From: Zea mays
Lineage: Eukaryota > Streptophyta > Magnoliopsida > Poales > Poaceae
Reading direction: 5' to 3'
Length of the DNA: 64,000 nt
Assembly: GCF_902167145.1 (NCBI RefSeq)
Contig: NC_050104.1
Span: forward strand, 6,842,001-6,906,000
Shown here: positions 1 through 11,169 of the stretch, piece after piece
How the letters are laid out: each line of letters starts with the position of its first letter
Numbering within the stretch: position 1 is the stretch's first letter
Translations under genes and position numbers: made by a program
Notes under the pieces: generated by a model
Database searches by the model: none
What the model was told of the DNA's origin: nothing
The model's input: only the letters and a program-made list of their open reading frames with translations

Positions 1-411
1 CAACAGGTCACACAAGTGTATTATCTCCCATATGTGTGCCAAACGAAAGAACATCTTAAGGGTTGGGATGTTGTGTATAAAGTATCACCGCACGGTAAAT
101 TACCTGTTCCTAACGATGAAGATTATAACTTAGACCCGGACACATATGACAGAGAGTTCTTCCAAGAAGATGGGCTAGAAGGGCGATTTGAGCTAGACTT
201 AACCGAAACTATCGGAATGGAAGTTGATATTGAGATGGTTGTTGATGAGGAGGATGATGAGGTGCAAAATGAGAATGACTTAGTAATACTTGAAGGCAAT
301 GACACTAATGATGAACTTGCGCCTTCAGATGGTGTTGACTATGAAAGAGTTGATAGTGATGATGAGAGTTATGATCCGACTAACCCCGACACATATGAAG
401 ATTATTTTTAA
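1..411 (+). CDS. TNP2-like CACTA transposase, C-terminal part
   Basis: The reading frame is open from base 1, so the gene starts before the window; about 136 C-terminal residues are visible, ending at TAA 409-411. It begins with a VYYLPY stretch followed by GWDVVYKVSPHGKLPVP, the conserved ending of plant CACTA transposases (the region after DUF4216). A strongly acidic tail follows, rich in Asp and Glu and ending EDYF. The family's role is to cut and join the transposon ends in the nucleus; the catalytic core is not in the window. No stop or frameshift interrupts the visible part. About 100 bp separate it from the next gene, which is on the same strand, as usual for CACTA gene pairs. Confidence 0.85.
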   Translation, partial: QQVTQVYYLPYVCQTKEHLKGWDVVYKVSPHGKLPVPNDEDYNLDPDTYDREFFQEDGLEGRFELDLTETIGMEVDIEMVVDEEDDEVQNENDLVILEGNDTNDELAPSDGVDYERVDSDDESYDPTNPDTYEDYF

Positions 412-510
412 TCGATGTAATGCTATTTTTTTATTTCGCACCTGTTTCTAAATACATCTTTTTTATATGTGCTTATTTGTTTACTCTTAATTGCAGGTTG
501 TTGGACAAAG

Positions 511-2485
511 ATGGTGGGCGGTGGGATGAGGACGAGGAGGGGGAGGAGGTGCACCCGCAGGACGGCGGAGGAGGCACAGCAGGGCGACGACGTCCAACAG
601 CAGGTGGAGCAGCAGGCCGCTATCGATGCGGCGCAACAGGACAATGACGACGCTCAACAGGACGCCTTAGGTTCTGGCGCCTCAGGTTCGAGGAACGTCT
701 ACCTATGAGGTCCCGCAAGTCTCCCTCAGCGTCCCATACTTCAAGACTGGCGGCCGCTGATTCGGCCAGATGGGGAGAGGCATGTAACTTTATGTTCTCC
801 CGACTTGTTCATATTATGTGTTCAAATTCATAATATAAACTAATACTTTTTATTTATCACTTGGACAGGTCTTGGAAGGTTGTGGAGAATGCGGGGGGTC
901 ACGGCCACAACCCCAATGGCATCCTCGGCCTGCTGTGCAGGGAACACTTCCCTGGACTGGTTAAGTACACCGGAGTGACGGGCCCAGCCTACACCTTCGA
1001 ACACTACGCCATCGCCCCCGATGCAGTAGACCGGGACAACAAGGAATTTAACAACAAGGCGGAGCGGGTGAAGCAAGAGTCGTGGGTAAGTCTTACTATA
1101 ATGTAAAATATGTCGCATTCGTTGCACATTCTCGAAATAATGTATGGATACATCGTCTTTGTATGCAGGATTTCTTCATATGCGAGGTTAAATACGAGGC
1201 TAGGGCGGATATGGTGGCCATCACGAGCTGTAAGAAGCTCGTCGTGGACATGCACTACAAGGCACGAATCCAGGCCATCGTCAGCTACCACGGTTCTGTC
1301 CTTGGGGAGAAGGTGACCAAGCAGGAAGCCCGAACCATGTCATTGACCAGAGACCAATACTTGCAGGTAAATACAACACTTTAATATCCATGACAAAAGT
1401 TTTCCTTAATTTTATCTTGTGATGTACAGTTTACTTGTTCTACATTGTAGATGATTCCTTATTGGTGCGACGCACATCCTCAGTGCTGGGAGCAGATGGT
1501 TGATAGGTGGTGCTCTCTTGAGTGGGACGAGGTGCACAACGCTAGCCGGAAACGACGTCTAATGATGCAAGGTCCCTCCCACCATCAAGGTAGCCGCAGC
1601 CTAGGCAAATATGCAGAAGCATGGGTACGCCCTCTTTTTTTATTTAGGTATATAACACTGGATTAGATATTATTTCTAACTATCTCGTTGGTTTTCTTGT
1701 AGTCGGCGTCACATGGTGGCCAGCCTTGCTCCATCTTCTCGGCTTATGCTATGGCCCACAAGGGCAACACGACGTCCGACGTCACCTACAACCCGGATGA
1801 TGAGCCTGAGGCGTATAGCAACCCCGCCGTCTACAACTGCCTTCATGAGTACATCGCCATGTCACAGGAGGTTCATGGGCCAGATTACGATCCGAGGACT
1901 GAGGGCATCGACGGAGATGTCCTCATGAGGGTCGGAGGAGGCAAGAGACATGGGCGGTACTGGATTGCCGACGGGGCAATCGACTCGTCGTCCACTGTCA
2001 CTCTGTCTCAGGTGCGAGTAAGGAGCACGAGCTTGAGCCCAGCCATACAACCTCGGCAGGACAACTCACATAATCAGATACAACAACTCCAGGTTAGTGC
2101 TTTTGTAACTCGTCATTCCTTAAGTTATATACCTTCTCTTTGAATTACTATAACATTGGGTTAGAATATTACAGACCCAGCTAGAAGAAGAGAGGAGGGA
2201 ACGACAGGTGATGGAGGCGAGGATGGCGGAGATGGTCCAGTACATTTAGAGCCTTGGCGCCGCATAGGGTTTTGCTCCACCACCTCTGTTGTTCCCTACA
2301 GTTGACCCTGCTCAGTTCCATACTCCTGTTAGTATCAAAATTCTAGTCATGCATTATATATATTTATCTGGTATAACACATGTAATCTCTTCTCTTTGCA
2401 GGGACAATCTGAGGCGGTATCCAACAACCCTCATGGATCGTCTAGCCCACCGCCGCACCAGTCCATCCGTCCACCTCGCGGATGA
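511..2485 (+). pseudogene. Transposase_24-type (Ptta/En/Spm) second CACTA gene, broken
   Basis: Seven exons can be traced by conserved reading frame and splice sites: 511-779, 869-1085, 1169-1366, 1451-1624, 1703-2092, 2175-2327 and 2402-2485. All junctions keep frame. The product resembles the plant transposase family PF03004: Arg/Gln-rich N-terminus, then a domain with GILGLLCREHFPG, TFEHY and a WEQMVDRW-like segment, and a Pro/Ser-rich end. In CACTA elements this second protein is thought to bind the subterminal motifs. Three in-frame stops break it: TGA 706-708 (from CGA), TAG 2247-2249 (probably from CAG) and TAG 2265-2267. The first intron (780-868) starts with GC where the frame requires the donor. 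ATG 511 was chosen because it opens the first conserved exon; upstream, 411-510 looks like an intron or leader ending in TTGCAG. Confidence 0.75.
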
Positions 2486-2662
2486 TCTCTTAGCTTAGTT
2501 GTGATTGTGAGACTTGTGTGATAAACTTGTCCTGAACTTATGTTTGAGAGTTGGTAATACTTATGTTGGTGAAACTTGGTATGAACATAGACATGTTTGT
2601 GAAAAAACTTGTTAGATTTTTGAAATATGTGGTCTCTATTATATATGTGATATCTGTGATTG

Positions 2663-2693
<31 letters not shown>
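2663..2693. repeat. TA/TG dinucleotide microsatellite
   Basis: A run of AT dinucleotides changes into a run of GT dinucleotides inside AT-rich sequence 3' of the second CACTA gene. This is seen directly; no function is proposed. Confidence 0.9.
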
Positions 2694-2759
2694 ATAATTT
2701 TGTGATATATCTTTTGTTTGTTTGGATGTAATAGAAAAACAAATAAAAAAGGGGTATAC

Positions 2760-3142
2760 TAGTCACTTTGCCGAGTGTAACACTCGACAAAGAGGTGCTT
2801 TGCCGAGTGTCCAAGTCATAACACTCAGCAAAGATGGAACACCTAGACACCGGTAAAGCTTCTTTGTCAAGCGCTATGTCCTCGACACTCGGCAAAGAAG
2901 CAACATGTGCCGAGTGCCTCCTAAGGCACTCGACAAAGTTGCTGACAAGGGGCCCGCTGGCGACCTCGTTGCCGAGTGCTGGCGGACACTCGGCAAAGAG
3001 AAAAACTCTTTATCGAGTGTCACCTAATACTCTTAGCAAAGGAGTACTCTTTGCCGAGTGTCAGCCAGCGCACTCGGCAAAAGCTCTGTCTCCGTTACCC
3101 ATCGCCATGACGGTGACTTTTTTTTGCCGAGTACGTGGTAAC
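2760..3142 (+). repeat. CACTA subterminal motif array, left of copia insertion
   Basis: Many direct and inverted copies of a motif close to TTTGCCGAGTGT (with TTTGTCGAGTG and CTCGACAAAG variants) lie within 380 bp. In CACTA elements such arrays are the binding sites of the TNPA-like protein and are needed for transposition. The array continues at 9604-9781 after the inserted copia element. The stretch 2486-2759 between gene end and array holds only AT-rich sequence and the microsatellite. Confidence 0.88.
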
Positions 3143-4261
3143 TGTTAGAATTATAGGCATTTTCCGTATTATTTTAATTCCATAAATCAACATTATGATG
3201 ATGACATATAACAAATAATTAACCATAGAAATTGTGATCTCAAATTGATCCATACCAGTATGAATCAAGAGAACATAGAGCATGTGAATTATATAAATCA
3301 TATAAATACGATAAACATGTATACTGACTGAACAAATGAAAGTAAACAGATAGAAACATAAATAGCATGACTGTAAAATTAAAACAGACAGATCTATCAT
3401 ATTATAATAAGACAGAACAGATAAGATAAAATCATTCGTAAATATGAAACATCATAGATGAAAGTATGAAACATATATAATCTCCAGAACACAAAACAGT
3501 TAATAAATAAACTGATCATACCCTCCTATGCGCTCTGATGATCCAGATCCTTGGCCAGCTTCCTTTGTCATGTTGAAGATGTTTTGGGCAGTCGCGTAGA
3601 CGCTCCCCAAAAACCTAATTGCCGATCCCCCGTGCAAGGTCTCGAACGGCACCGGCTTCGGAGGCACCTGCCCTCTCGCCTCTCTGTGCGCGCAGAGCCA
3701 CGAGATGGAAATACCCTCACTCGGCGGCTGAACTGTGATTCTGAAAGTGTTTCTCACCTGTACCGAGTGACAGGGGTGCTCCTCTAATTAACCTCTCGCA
3801 GAGGGAAGTTGAAGGAGAAAGGTCGCCGAGTCACGCCAAGAGTCGGCCAGCTCTAGCCGAGTTATGCCATGAGTCGGCAGCTGAAGGAGAAGGGTCACTC
3901 GGCTGGCTGACGAAGAGACAGGATCACTCGGCAGTCGAAGAGACAGGGTCACTCGGCTGACGTACGCGGTTAGTGAGTGCTAAAAATTAACACAACCACA
4001 CCACGCCCGCCTGCCTGCCTGCCTGCCTGCTTGCCACGCCACGCCACGCCCGGCCCGGCCGGCGGCGGCGGCGGCGCGCGCGCGCGCGTGTGGCACGCCC
4101 TTGTCCATTTCTTGACTTCTCAAGTTAAGTGGAATAAATCCCACCATATAAGTCAAGGCAAAAGACCCTTGGACTTCCAATGTGGTACTATTGGTATTCT
4201 CCACCATTACACACCATAGAGTTTATTCAATAAATGGGCCAAGCCCATAAAAGATCCAACA
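3143..4261 (-). repeat. Copia A 3' LTR
   Basis: 1119 bp, ending TG...CA, matching 8578-9599. Contains a GCCT tetranucleotide tract near 4005-4032, a GC-rich CGG/CG microsatellite near 4061-4088, and many CTCGGC-containing repeats. Compared with the 5' LTR it carries about 56 bp (near 3670-3730) and about 25 bp (near 3930) that the other lacks. Confidence 0.93.
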
Positions 4262-4274
4262 ATCCCCACCAAAC
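4262..4274 (-). other. Polypurine tract of copia A
   Basis: Directly next to the 3' LTR; on the minus strand it reads GTTTGGTGGGGAT, identical to the tract before the 3' LTR of copy B. It primes plus-strand DNA synthesis in this family. Confidence 0.8.
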
Positions 4275-4801
4275 TCTAGGGTTTGTAATGATGAAGTATC
4301 AGAGTCACAATCCTTTGATATACCAGTGTTTCGATGGAGACTGTTAAGTTGAACATCCATCTAGAATAAGAGTTTCACTCATTCACAACTGAACAATGGA
4401 CTATGCCTTGAATTGACAGTTTTGTGCGAAATAAGATTCACTCAAATCCTTTGCTGATACTAGGCTGCAAAAGGGTATTCCCGCTGTTTAGAAGCATATA
4501 AGTCACACTTCAGTGCCTTTCATGAGTATTTAGGGATTACCCAAATCCCATAGACTGTGACTAGCAGTCTGACTCATATAGGTGTATTCCTCAGAAGATG
4601 TTCTGTAGGACAACATCTCACCTTTATAAGACTCTTGGAATACATTAAGGTAAAAACCATCCTGCCTTACAGATAGGAAAGATGTGCATCAGAAATGAGT
4701 TAAAGAAGGGATCTTTCCTCACAATCTACTCCTAGCTTGTTTCTCCACTCTACTTCACGGGATCTCCGATCACATAGAGCAGGTTACTACTAGAGTAGAT
4801 C

Positions 4802-7800
4802 TCACATGGGTCTCATACCCATTTCCCTCGATGCACTTTCTATCACATTGCGTGATAGACCCTTAGTGAATTGATCTGCCAGATTATTCGATGTGTGGAC
4901 ATAATCCACAGTTATAACTCCGGAGTTTTTCAACTTTCTGACAGATTTCAATCTCCTCTTAACATGCCTTGTAGACTTCATGTTATTCCTAGAACTGTTA
5001 ACCTTTGTAATCACCGTTTGGTTGTCACAGTTCATGGAAATAGCCGGTATCGGTTTTTCAACTACCGGTAAGTCCAATAGGAAATCACGAAACCACTCGG
5101 CCTCAGCCCCAGCAGTGTCTAATGCTGCGAGTTCTGCTTCCATTGTAGACTTCGTTAAGATAGTCTGCTTCCAAGACTTCCAGGAAACAGCGCCACCTCC
5201 AAACAGAAACACATATCCGCTTGTGGCATAAAGCTCATCAGCATCAGATATCCAGTTGGCATCACAATAGCCTTCCAGCACTTTTGGGTTTCCGGTATAA
5301 TGAATACCGTATGTCATGGTACCTTTCAAATACCGCAACACTCTCTCAAGAGCACGCCAGTGATCATCTCCTGGTTTCGACACAAACCGACTTAGCTTAC
5401 TCACAGCATAAGAGATGTCTGGCCTTGTTGCACTTGCAAGGTACATGAGCGAGCCAATGATCTGGGAGTATGTCAATTGATCCCTTGCTATTCTCCGATT
5501 CTTTCTTAATAGCACACTGGGGTCATAAGGTGTTGGAGCAGGATCACAGTCACTAAAACCAAAGCGATTCAATACCTTTTCCACATAATGGGATTGTAAC
5601 AAAGTTACCCCACCATCAGCTTCTCTAACAAGCTTGATGTTTAGAATGACATCAGCCTCTCCCAAATCTTTCATCTCGAAATTGCTCGATAGAAGAGTTT
5701 TAACTTCCTCAATCACATTGAGATTTGATCCAAAGATCAAAATGTCATCAACATAAAGACACAGCATAACAGACTCACCCCCACCATACCGATAGTATAC
5801 ACACGTGTCAGATTCATTTACAACAAAGCCAGCTGCTGTAAGAGTATTATCAAACTTTTCATGCCATTGCATAGGTGCTTGTTTTAGGCCATACAATGAT
5901 TTTATCAACCTGCACACCTTGTTCTCTTGACCATCCGCAATGAACCCTTCTGGCTGATCCATATAGATCTCCTCATCCAACTCTCCATTTAGGAAAGTTG
6001 TCTTAACATCCATCTGATGAATGATAAGACCATAAGAGGCTGTCACGGGTATTAATGTGCGAATTGTAGTCAATCGAGCCACTGGTGAGTAGGTATCAAA
6101 GAAATCTTCACCCTCCTTTTGGGTATATCCTTTGGCCACAAGCCTTGCCTTGTACCTCTCAATTGTACCATCAGGCCTAAGCTTTTTCTTGAAGATCCAT
6201 TTGCAACCTATAGGTTGACAACCATAAGGGCGGTCAACGACCTCCCAAGTTCCATTAGACATAATAGATTCCATCTCACTCCTTACTGCTTCCTTCCATA
6301 AGTCAGCATCAGGAGAGGAATATGCCTCACTAATGGTAGTTGGTGTGTCTTCCACAAGGTACACTATAAAGTCATTACCAAAGGATTTTGTAACCCTCTG
6401 TCTCTTGCTCTTTCGAGTGACTATAGTGTCATCCTCCTCAGGGATGTGCACGTGAGAATCCTCAGCATGATCTATAGGAATCGACAGATCGTGCTCATGG
6501 GGAATTATAGTCTCATGACTTATATCACTAGGTGTATTCTTCATAGGAAACTCATTCTCAAAAAATGTTGCGTCTCTTGATTCCATGATAGTATCAACAT
6601 ACATATCAGGCACATCAGATTTTATAATTAAGAACCTATACCCAGTGCTGTGAAAAGAGTACCCAAGGAATACACAATCAACAGTTTTAGGCCCAAGTTT
6701 ACGCTTTTTGTTGATTGGCACATTCACTTTAGCCAAGCAACCCCAAGTGCGTAAATACGAGAGATTTACTCTTCTCTTTTCCCATTCCTCAAATGGAGTG
6801 ATCTCTTTGTTCTTTGTTGGAACTCTATTCAGGACATGACATGCTGTCAAAATCGCCTCACCTCACCATGCCTTGGATAATCCCGCTGTACTCAACATGG
6901 CATTCACCAAATCTGTTAGAGTGCGGTTTTTCCTTTCAGCAGTCCCATTGGATTGTGGTGAGAATGGCGGTGTCCTCTCATGAATAATACCATGTTCCAC
7001 GCAGAACTCATCGAACACATTAGAGAAATATTCTCCACCTCGATCAGACCTTAACCGTTTTATTTTCCTCTCAAGTTGGTTCTCAACTTCAGCTTTATAG
7101 GCCTTAAAATAATTGAACACTTCATCTTTTGTTTTTAAGAGATACACATAACAAAATCTAGTGGAGTCATCTATAAAAGTGAGAAAGTATCTTTTACCAC
7201 CTTTGGTCAAAATTCCATTCATCTCGCACAGATCAGAATGAACAAGTTCTAGAGGTGCCAAACTCCTCGCCTCAGCAGCCTTGTGAGGCTTGCGGGGTTG
7301 TTTTGATTCAACACACACATGGCACTTAGACTTTTTGACCAAGTTAAATTTAGGAATTAAATTTATATTTGCTAACCGCATAAGACAGCCAAAGCTTGCA
7401 TGACAAAAACGTGAATGCCATAAATCTGACTCATCAGAAAAATGAACAGAATTCACCAGTTTATTACACACATCATGCAGTGATAAGCGGAACAAGCCTC
7501 CGCAATCATATCCTTTACCAACAAAAATACCATGTTTCGACACAACACATTTATTAGACTCAAGAACAACTTTGTATCCATCTCGACATAGCATAGAAGC
7601 GCTAACGAGATTCTTCTTGATAGAGGGCACATGTTGCACGCTCTTCAATGGCACCGTCTTTCCCGAAGTAAACTTCAGAATGACCGTACCAACACCAAGA
7701 ACATGAGCACGCGACCCATTTCCCATCAACAAGGCGCCAGACCTCCCGACCTGATAGGAAGTGAACATAGAGGCATCAGCACACACATGAATGTTTGCAC

Positions 7801-9006
7801 CACTGTCCATCCACCACTCAGGTGAATTACAGACTGAAAGAACAAATGGTAAAGAATTACCATACCCAGATGTTCTGGTTTGTTCTCTGGTTTGTTCTGG
7901 TTTTTCTTCTTGTTAAACTTGCGGAAGTTTCTCTTCTGCACCACATTGGCAGTAGAGGTCTCCACACCTTTTCCATTGTCCTTTGATCTAGCTCTTTCCT
8001 CAACATCAAGAGTACCAATGAGCTCCTCCACATTGAACTCTTGTCTCTTATGTTTGAGAGAGGTAGCAAAGTCCTTCCAAGAAGGTGGTAACTTGGCGAT
8101 TATACCGCCAGCCACAAACTTGTCAGGCAAAGGACAAGGAAAAAGTTCGAGTTCCTTAGCTAGTGCCTGAAACTCATGAGCCTGTTCCACTACAGATCGG
8201 TTCTCAACCATCTTGTAGTCATACAGCTGCTCCATGAGGTACAGCTCGCTACCAGCGTCAGTTACTCCAAACTTTCCGACAAGTGCATCCCACAGCTCTT
8301 TCCCTGTGGGAAGGATGATATAGCTTTTTTGGAATTTAGTATCCAGTGCGCTAATTACTGCTCCTCGAAAGAGGTTGTCTTCAGCCTTAAACTTAGCCTC
8401 ATCCTCAGGAGGTAAGTTGGCAGGCTTGCCCTCAGCGGCATGAAAACAAGACATTGCAGTTAGCCACAATTCCATCTTAGCTTTCCATATCAAGAAGTTT
8501 TTACCATCAAAAGGATCAGGCTTTAGCACAGCAGCAAAACCTCTGATAGAAAAATGCCTAACATTAGGTTTTTGGATTGTTAGAATTATAGGCATTTTCC
8601 GTATTATTTTAATTCCATAAATCAACATTATGATGATGACATATAACAAATAATTAACCATAGAAATTGTGATCTCAAATTGATCCATACCAGTATGAAT
8701 CAAGAGAACATAGAGCATGTGAATTATATAAATCATATAAATACGATAAACATGTATACTGACTGAACAAATGAAAGTAAACAGATAGAAACATAAATAG
8801 CATGACTGTAAAATTAAAACAGACAGATCTATCATATTATAATAAGACAGAACAGATAAGATAAAATCATTCGTAAATATGAAACAGCATAGATGAAAGT
8901 ATGAAACATATATAATCTCCAGAACACAAAACAGTTAATAAATAAACTGATCATACCCTCCTATGCGCTCTGATGATCCAGATCCTTGGCCAGCTTCCTT
9001 TGTCAT
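4802..9006 (-). pseudogene. Copia A gag-pol polyprotein, broken
   Basis: Reads from ATG at 9006-9004, inside the 5' LTR, through the intron-like segment 8956-8558 into gag, then protease (DSGANIHV), integrase, RT ([11 protein letters not shown]) and RNase H, ending at 4802. Two lesions are seen by comparison with copy B. About 166 bp covering the CCHC zinc knuckle and linker are missing near 7860, which shifts the frame between gag and protease. In the integrase, codon 6863-6865 is TGA where copy B has TGG. The remaining 682-codon frame covers the end of integrase, all of RT and RNase H. The RT core YVDD and the copia RNase H region ([12 protein letters not shown]) are intact. The protein would be non-functional without help from another copy. 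Confidence 0.88.
8558..8956 (-). other. Intron-like segment across 5' LTR boundary (copia A)
   Basis: On the minus strand it begins with GTATGATC after GGAGG and ends with TTAG before GCATTTTTC; length 399, a multiple of three. It covers the last part of the 5' LTR and the first bases of the internal region, including the place where a primer-binding site should be. It is T-rich. The same sites and the same length occur in copy B (23846-24244). Splicing is inferred. Confidence 0.5.
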
Positions 9007-9599
9007 GTTGAAGATGTTTTGGGCAGTCGCGTAGACGCTCCCCAAAAACCTAATTGCCGATCCCCCGTGCAAGGTCTCGAACGGCACCGGCTTCGGAGGC
9101 ACCTGCCCTCTGTGATTCTGAAAGTGTTTCTCACCTGTACCGAGTGACAGGGGTGCTCCTCTATTTAACCTCTCGCAGAGGGAAGTTGAAGGAGAAAGGT
9201 CGCCGAGTCACGCCAAGAGTCGGCCAGCTCTAGCCGAGTTATGCCATGAGTCGGCAGCTGAAGGAGAAGGGTCACTCGGCTGGCTGACGAAGAGACAGGG
9301 TCACTCGGCTGACGTACGCGGTTAGTGAGTGCTAAAAATTAACACACCCCGCCCGCCCGCCCGCCACGCCACGCCACGCCACGCCCGGCCCGGCCGACGG
9401 CGGCGGCGGCGGCGCGCGCGCGCGCGTGTGGCACGCCCTTGTCCATTTCTTGACTTCTCAAGTTAAGTGGAATAAATCCCACCATATAAGTCAAGGCAAA
9501 AGACCCTTGGACTTCCAATGTGGTATTATTGGTATTCTCCACCATTACACACCATAGAGTTTATTTAATAAATGGGCCAAGCCTATAAAAGATCCAACA
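8578..9599 (-). repeat. Copia A 5' LTR
   Basis: 1022 bp, TG...CA ends, same family as 3143-4261 but about 97 bp shorter because of two main deletions. On the minus strand it carries a TTAAATAG box followed downstream by the ATG proposed as gag start (9006-9004). Confidence 0.92.
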
Positions 9600-9781
9600 T
9601 TAACAATCGGTAAAGTCTTTGCCGAGTACCCGATAAAAAGCACTCGACAAAGAAGACATTGCTGATGTACAGTTCGTCAAGCTTTCTTTGCTGATTGTCA
9701 CACTCGGTAAGTATTCGCCGAGTGTTTTTTAAGTTTTTCTGGTGTTTTAGACACTCGGCAAAGCAGCTGATTCCGGTAGTG
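9600..9781 (+). repeat. CACTA right terminus with subterminal motifs
   Basis: Continuation of the motif array of 2760-3142 after the copia insertion: several copies of TTTGCCGAGT, CTCGACAAAG and CACTCGGCAAAG, then the terminal ATTCCGGTAGTG ending at 9781. It is the right boundary of the CACTA element. Confidence 0.88.
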
Positions 9782-10160
9782 GAGGGCGGTGGCGTGGCGG
9801 CGGCGGCACAGGCACAGCGCCCTACTTCCGGAGATCCAATTCTCGCCAAGATCCGTCTTGCGGCCCAAGCCGATTCTTTGATCGATCTCGAACGCGCGGG
9901 CACGACAACATCACTTCTGTGTGCCTCTCCAAGATCGCCAAGATCCATCGGCGAGCCTCGCCTCGCCTCTCCACTGCTGGCGCCTGTCCTTCAGGTACTC
10001 CTTGAATCCATCTGTCTGTCCAGTCTCCATCCATAGGTTCACGGTGCTGTTGGCTGCAACACCTACTGCACCCATCGCTGCACCACGTTCCTTACCTCAT
10101 CACCGACGGCAGCCCAGTAGCCAGGGAGATTCCCATCCTGTGCTAGGTAAGCGCACTACA
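9782..10160. other. GC-rich flanking segment, possible 5' gene remnant
   Basis: Directly outside the CACTA end the composition becomes GC-rich with many CpG, unlike the AT-rich DNA that follows. It contains possible splice sites (CTTCAG before GTACTCC near 9994; ATAG before GTTCACGG near 10036; TAG before GTAAGC near 10146). I cannot identify a protein. It could be the first exon region of a host gene whose later exons are at 11888-12157, or captured gene DNA. No function is assigned. Confidence 0.3.
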
Positions 10161-10299
10161 TCCAGATCTAGAAAATTAAGTGTGGTTCTGATTACATGAT
10201 GCTTGCATATATTGTTTTTCACATTAGGAAATAACTTTGTCTGCGGTGGACTCTATTTTTTACAAACAGTTTCGGTTATCAAGCGTCAATGATAATTTA

Positions 10300-11013
10300 A
10301 TTCTATTTTTTAAGATGTACGGTATCTTTAAGAAACCGTAACTAGAAATTAATTTTTATCATGCATTTTTGAGTTTTCAAATGACATCTCATGAAAAAAC
10401 TATCAACATAAAAGTTATAGATCTCTAAAAGTTATGAAACTTTATAGTTGACGATTTTTTTATTTGAAATTATTTCGGCTCTAAAAAATTGCATATAAAT
10501 TTATCAAATTTAAATTGCAAATTTTGCAAACGACATCGAAAGAAAAAGGTAGCAAAATAAAAGTTGTAAAACTTCAAAAGTTATTGAACTTTATAGTTGA
10601 CAATTATTTTGTTTGAATTAATTTATGCCTCAAACAATCAATTTACACTCAGTTAATTACAATATGCGGGTAACAAAACTGTAATATAAACATAAAGTAA
10701 GTGTGACTTGCGACTTCAATAGAGACGGGTGAGGGCTCCCTAATTAAAATATTTTTACTATATTAAACATCCATTTTATGTTTTTTTGGAAAAGATTTTC
10801 ACTGGCAGTTTATTATCTCGATTGCCCGTAGAATTCGATTTCCACCAGCGGTTTTCTTAGCTCAACCGTCAGTGAAAATCGATTTCCACTGATGGTTATC
10901 AGTTACTCGGCTATACAAATAATTATTTCTACTGGTCCCTAGTACCGGTGGTTCTGAAAAACGCAAATATAAATAGGTTCTAAACTTCTTCTATAGAGGT
11001 TCTTGTACTAGTG
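10300..11013. mobile_element. CACTA-like non-autonomous fragment
   Basis: The segment ends CTTGTACTAGTG at 11013, the inverse of a CACTAGTACAAG-type terminus. Before it are inverted and direct copies of a motif near GATTTCCACTGATGG (10840-10900) and, further left, two diverged repeats around AAAGTTATGAAACTTTATAGTTGAC (10420-10460 and 10570-10610). No matching left end was found, so the start is approximate. The stretch 10161-10300 is AT-rich with nothing recognisable. From 11014 to 11166 I see nothing. Confidence 0.4.
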
Positions 11014-11169
11014 TTTTTTTGGCTAAGGCATTCCTTTCATGCTATTTCTCATTCAGTTAAATACTTAAACTTCAAGTTGGAAGCTTTGGTTAGTTACAAT
11101 GTGCATATATAAGTCGTACTCTGAATTGCGTGGCACCGAGAGTTTCGAATAATTTTGTTGGGGACTATG

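Larger units (their letters stand above)
3143..9599 (-). mobile_element. Ty1/copia retrotransposon copy A (minus), decayed
   Basis: Complete element of 6457 bp on the minus strand. It has LTRs at both ends (3143-4261 and 8578-9599), a purine tract next to the left LTR, and gag-protease-integrase-RT-RNase H between them. Flanking pentamers are GTAAC (3138-3142) and TTAAC (9600-9604), four of five bases alike, as expected for an old 5-bp target duplication. It sits in the right end of the CACTA element. It belongs to the same family as copy B (23162-29878). The coding region carries a deletion of the zinc-knuckle region and a nonsense codon in integrase. From 4275 to 4801 lies the 3' untranslated region, where I see no ORF. 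Confidence 0.93.
1..9781 (+). mobile_element. CACTA (En/Spm) DNA transposon, right part, split by copia copy A
   Basis: A class II cut-and-paste element. The left end lies before the window. The visible order is transposase C-terminus, a second Transposase_24-type gene, a motif-rich subterminal region (2760-3142), the inserted copia element (3143-9599), then the last 180 bp, ending ATTCCGGTAGTG at 9781. The reverse complement of that end is CACTACCGGAAT, the terminal inverted repeat type of grass CACTA elements. The same TTTGCCGAGTG-type motifs occur on both sides of the copia insertion, so the two parts belong to one element. The second gene is broken, so this copy is probably not autonomous now. 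The 3-bp target duplication cannot be checked without the left end. Confidence 0.88.

Noticed and set aside
123..305. Ser-rich minus ORF
   Set aside because: Shadow of the acidic transposase tail (GAN codons read backward).
9583..10036. ORFs across the CACTA right end into GC-rich DNA
   Set aside because: They cross a transposon boundary, so at least that joined frame is chance; only the GC-rich segment itself is kept as a weak candidate.
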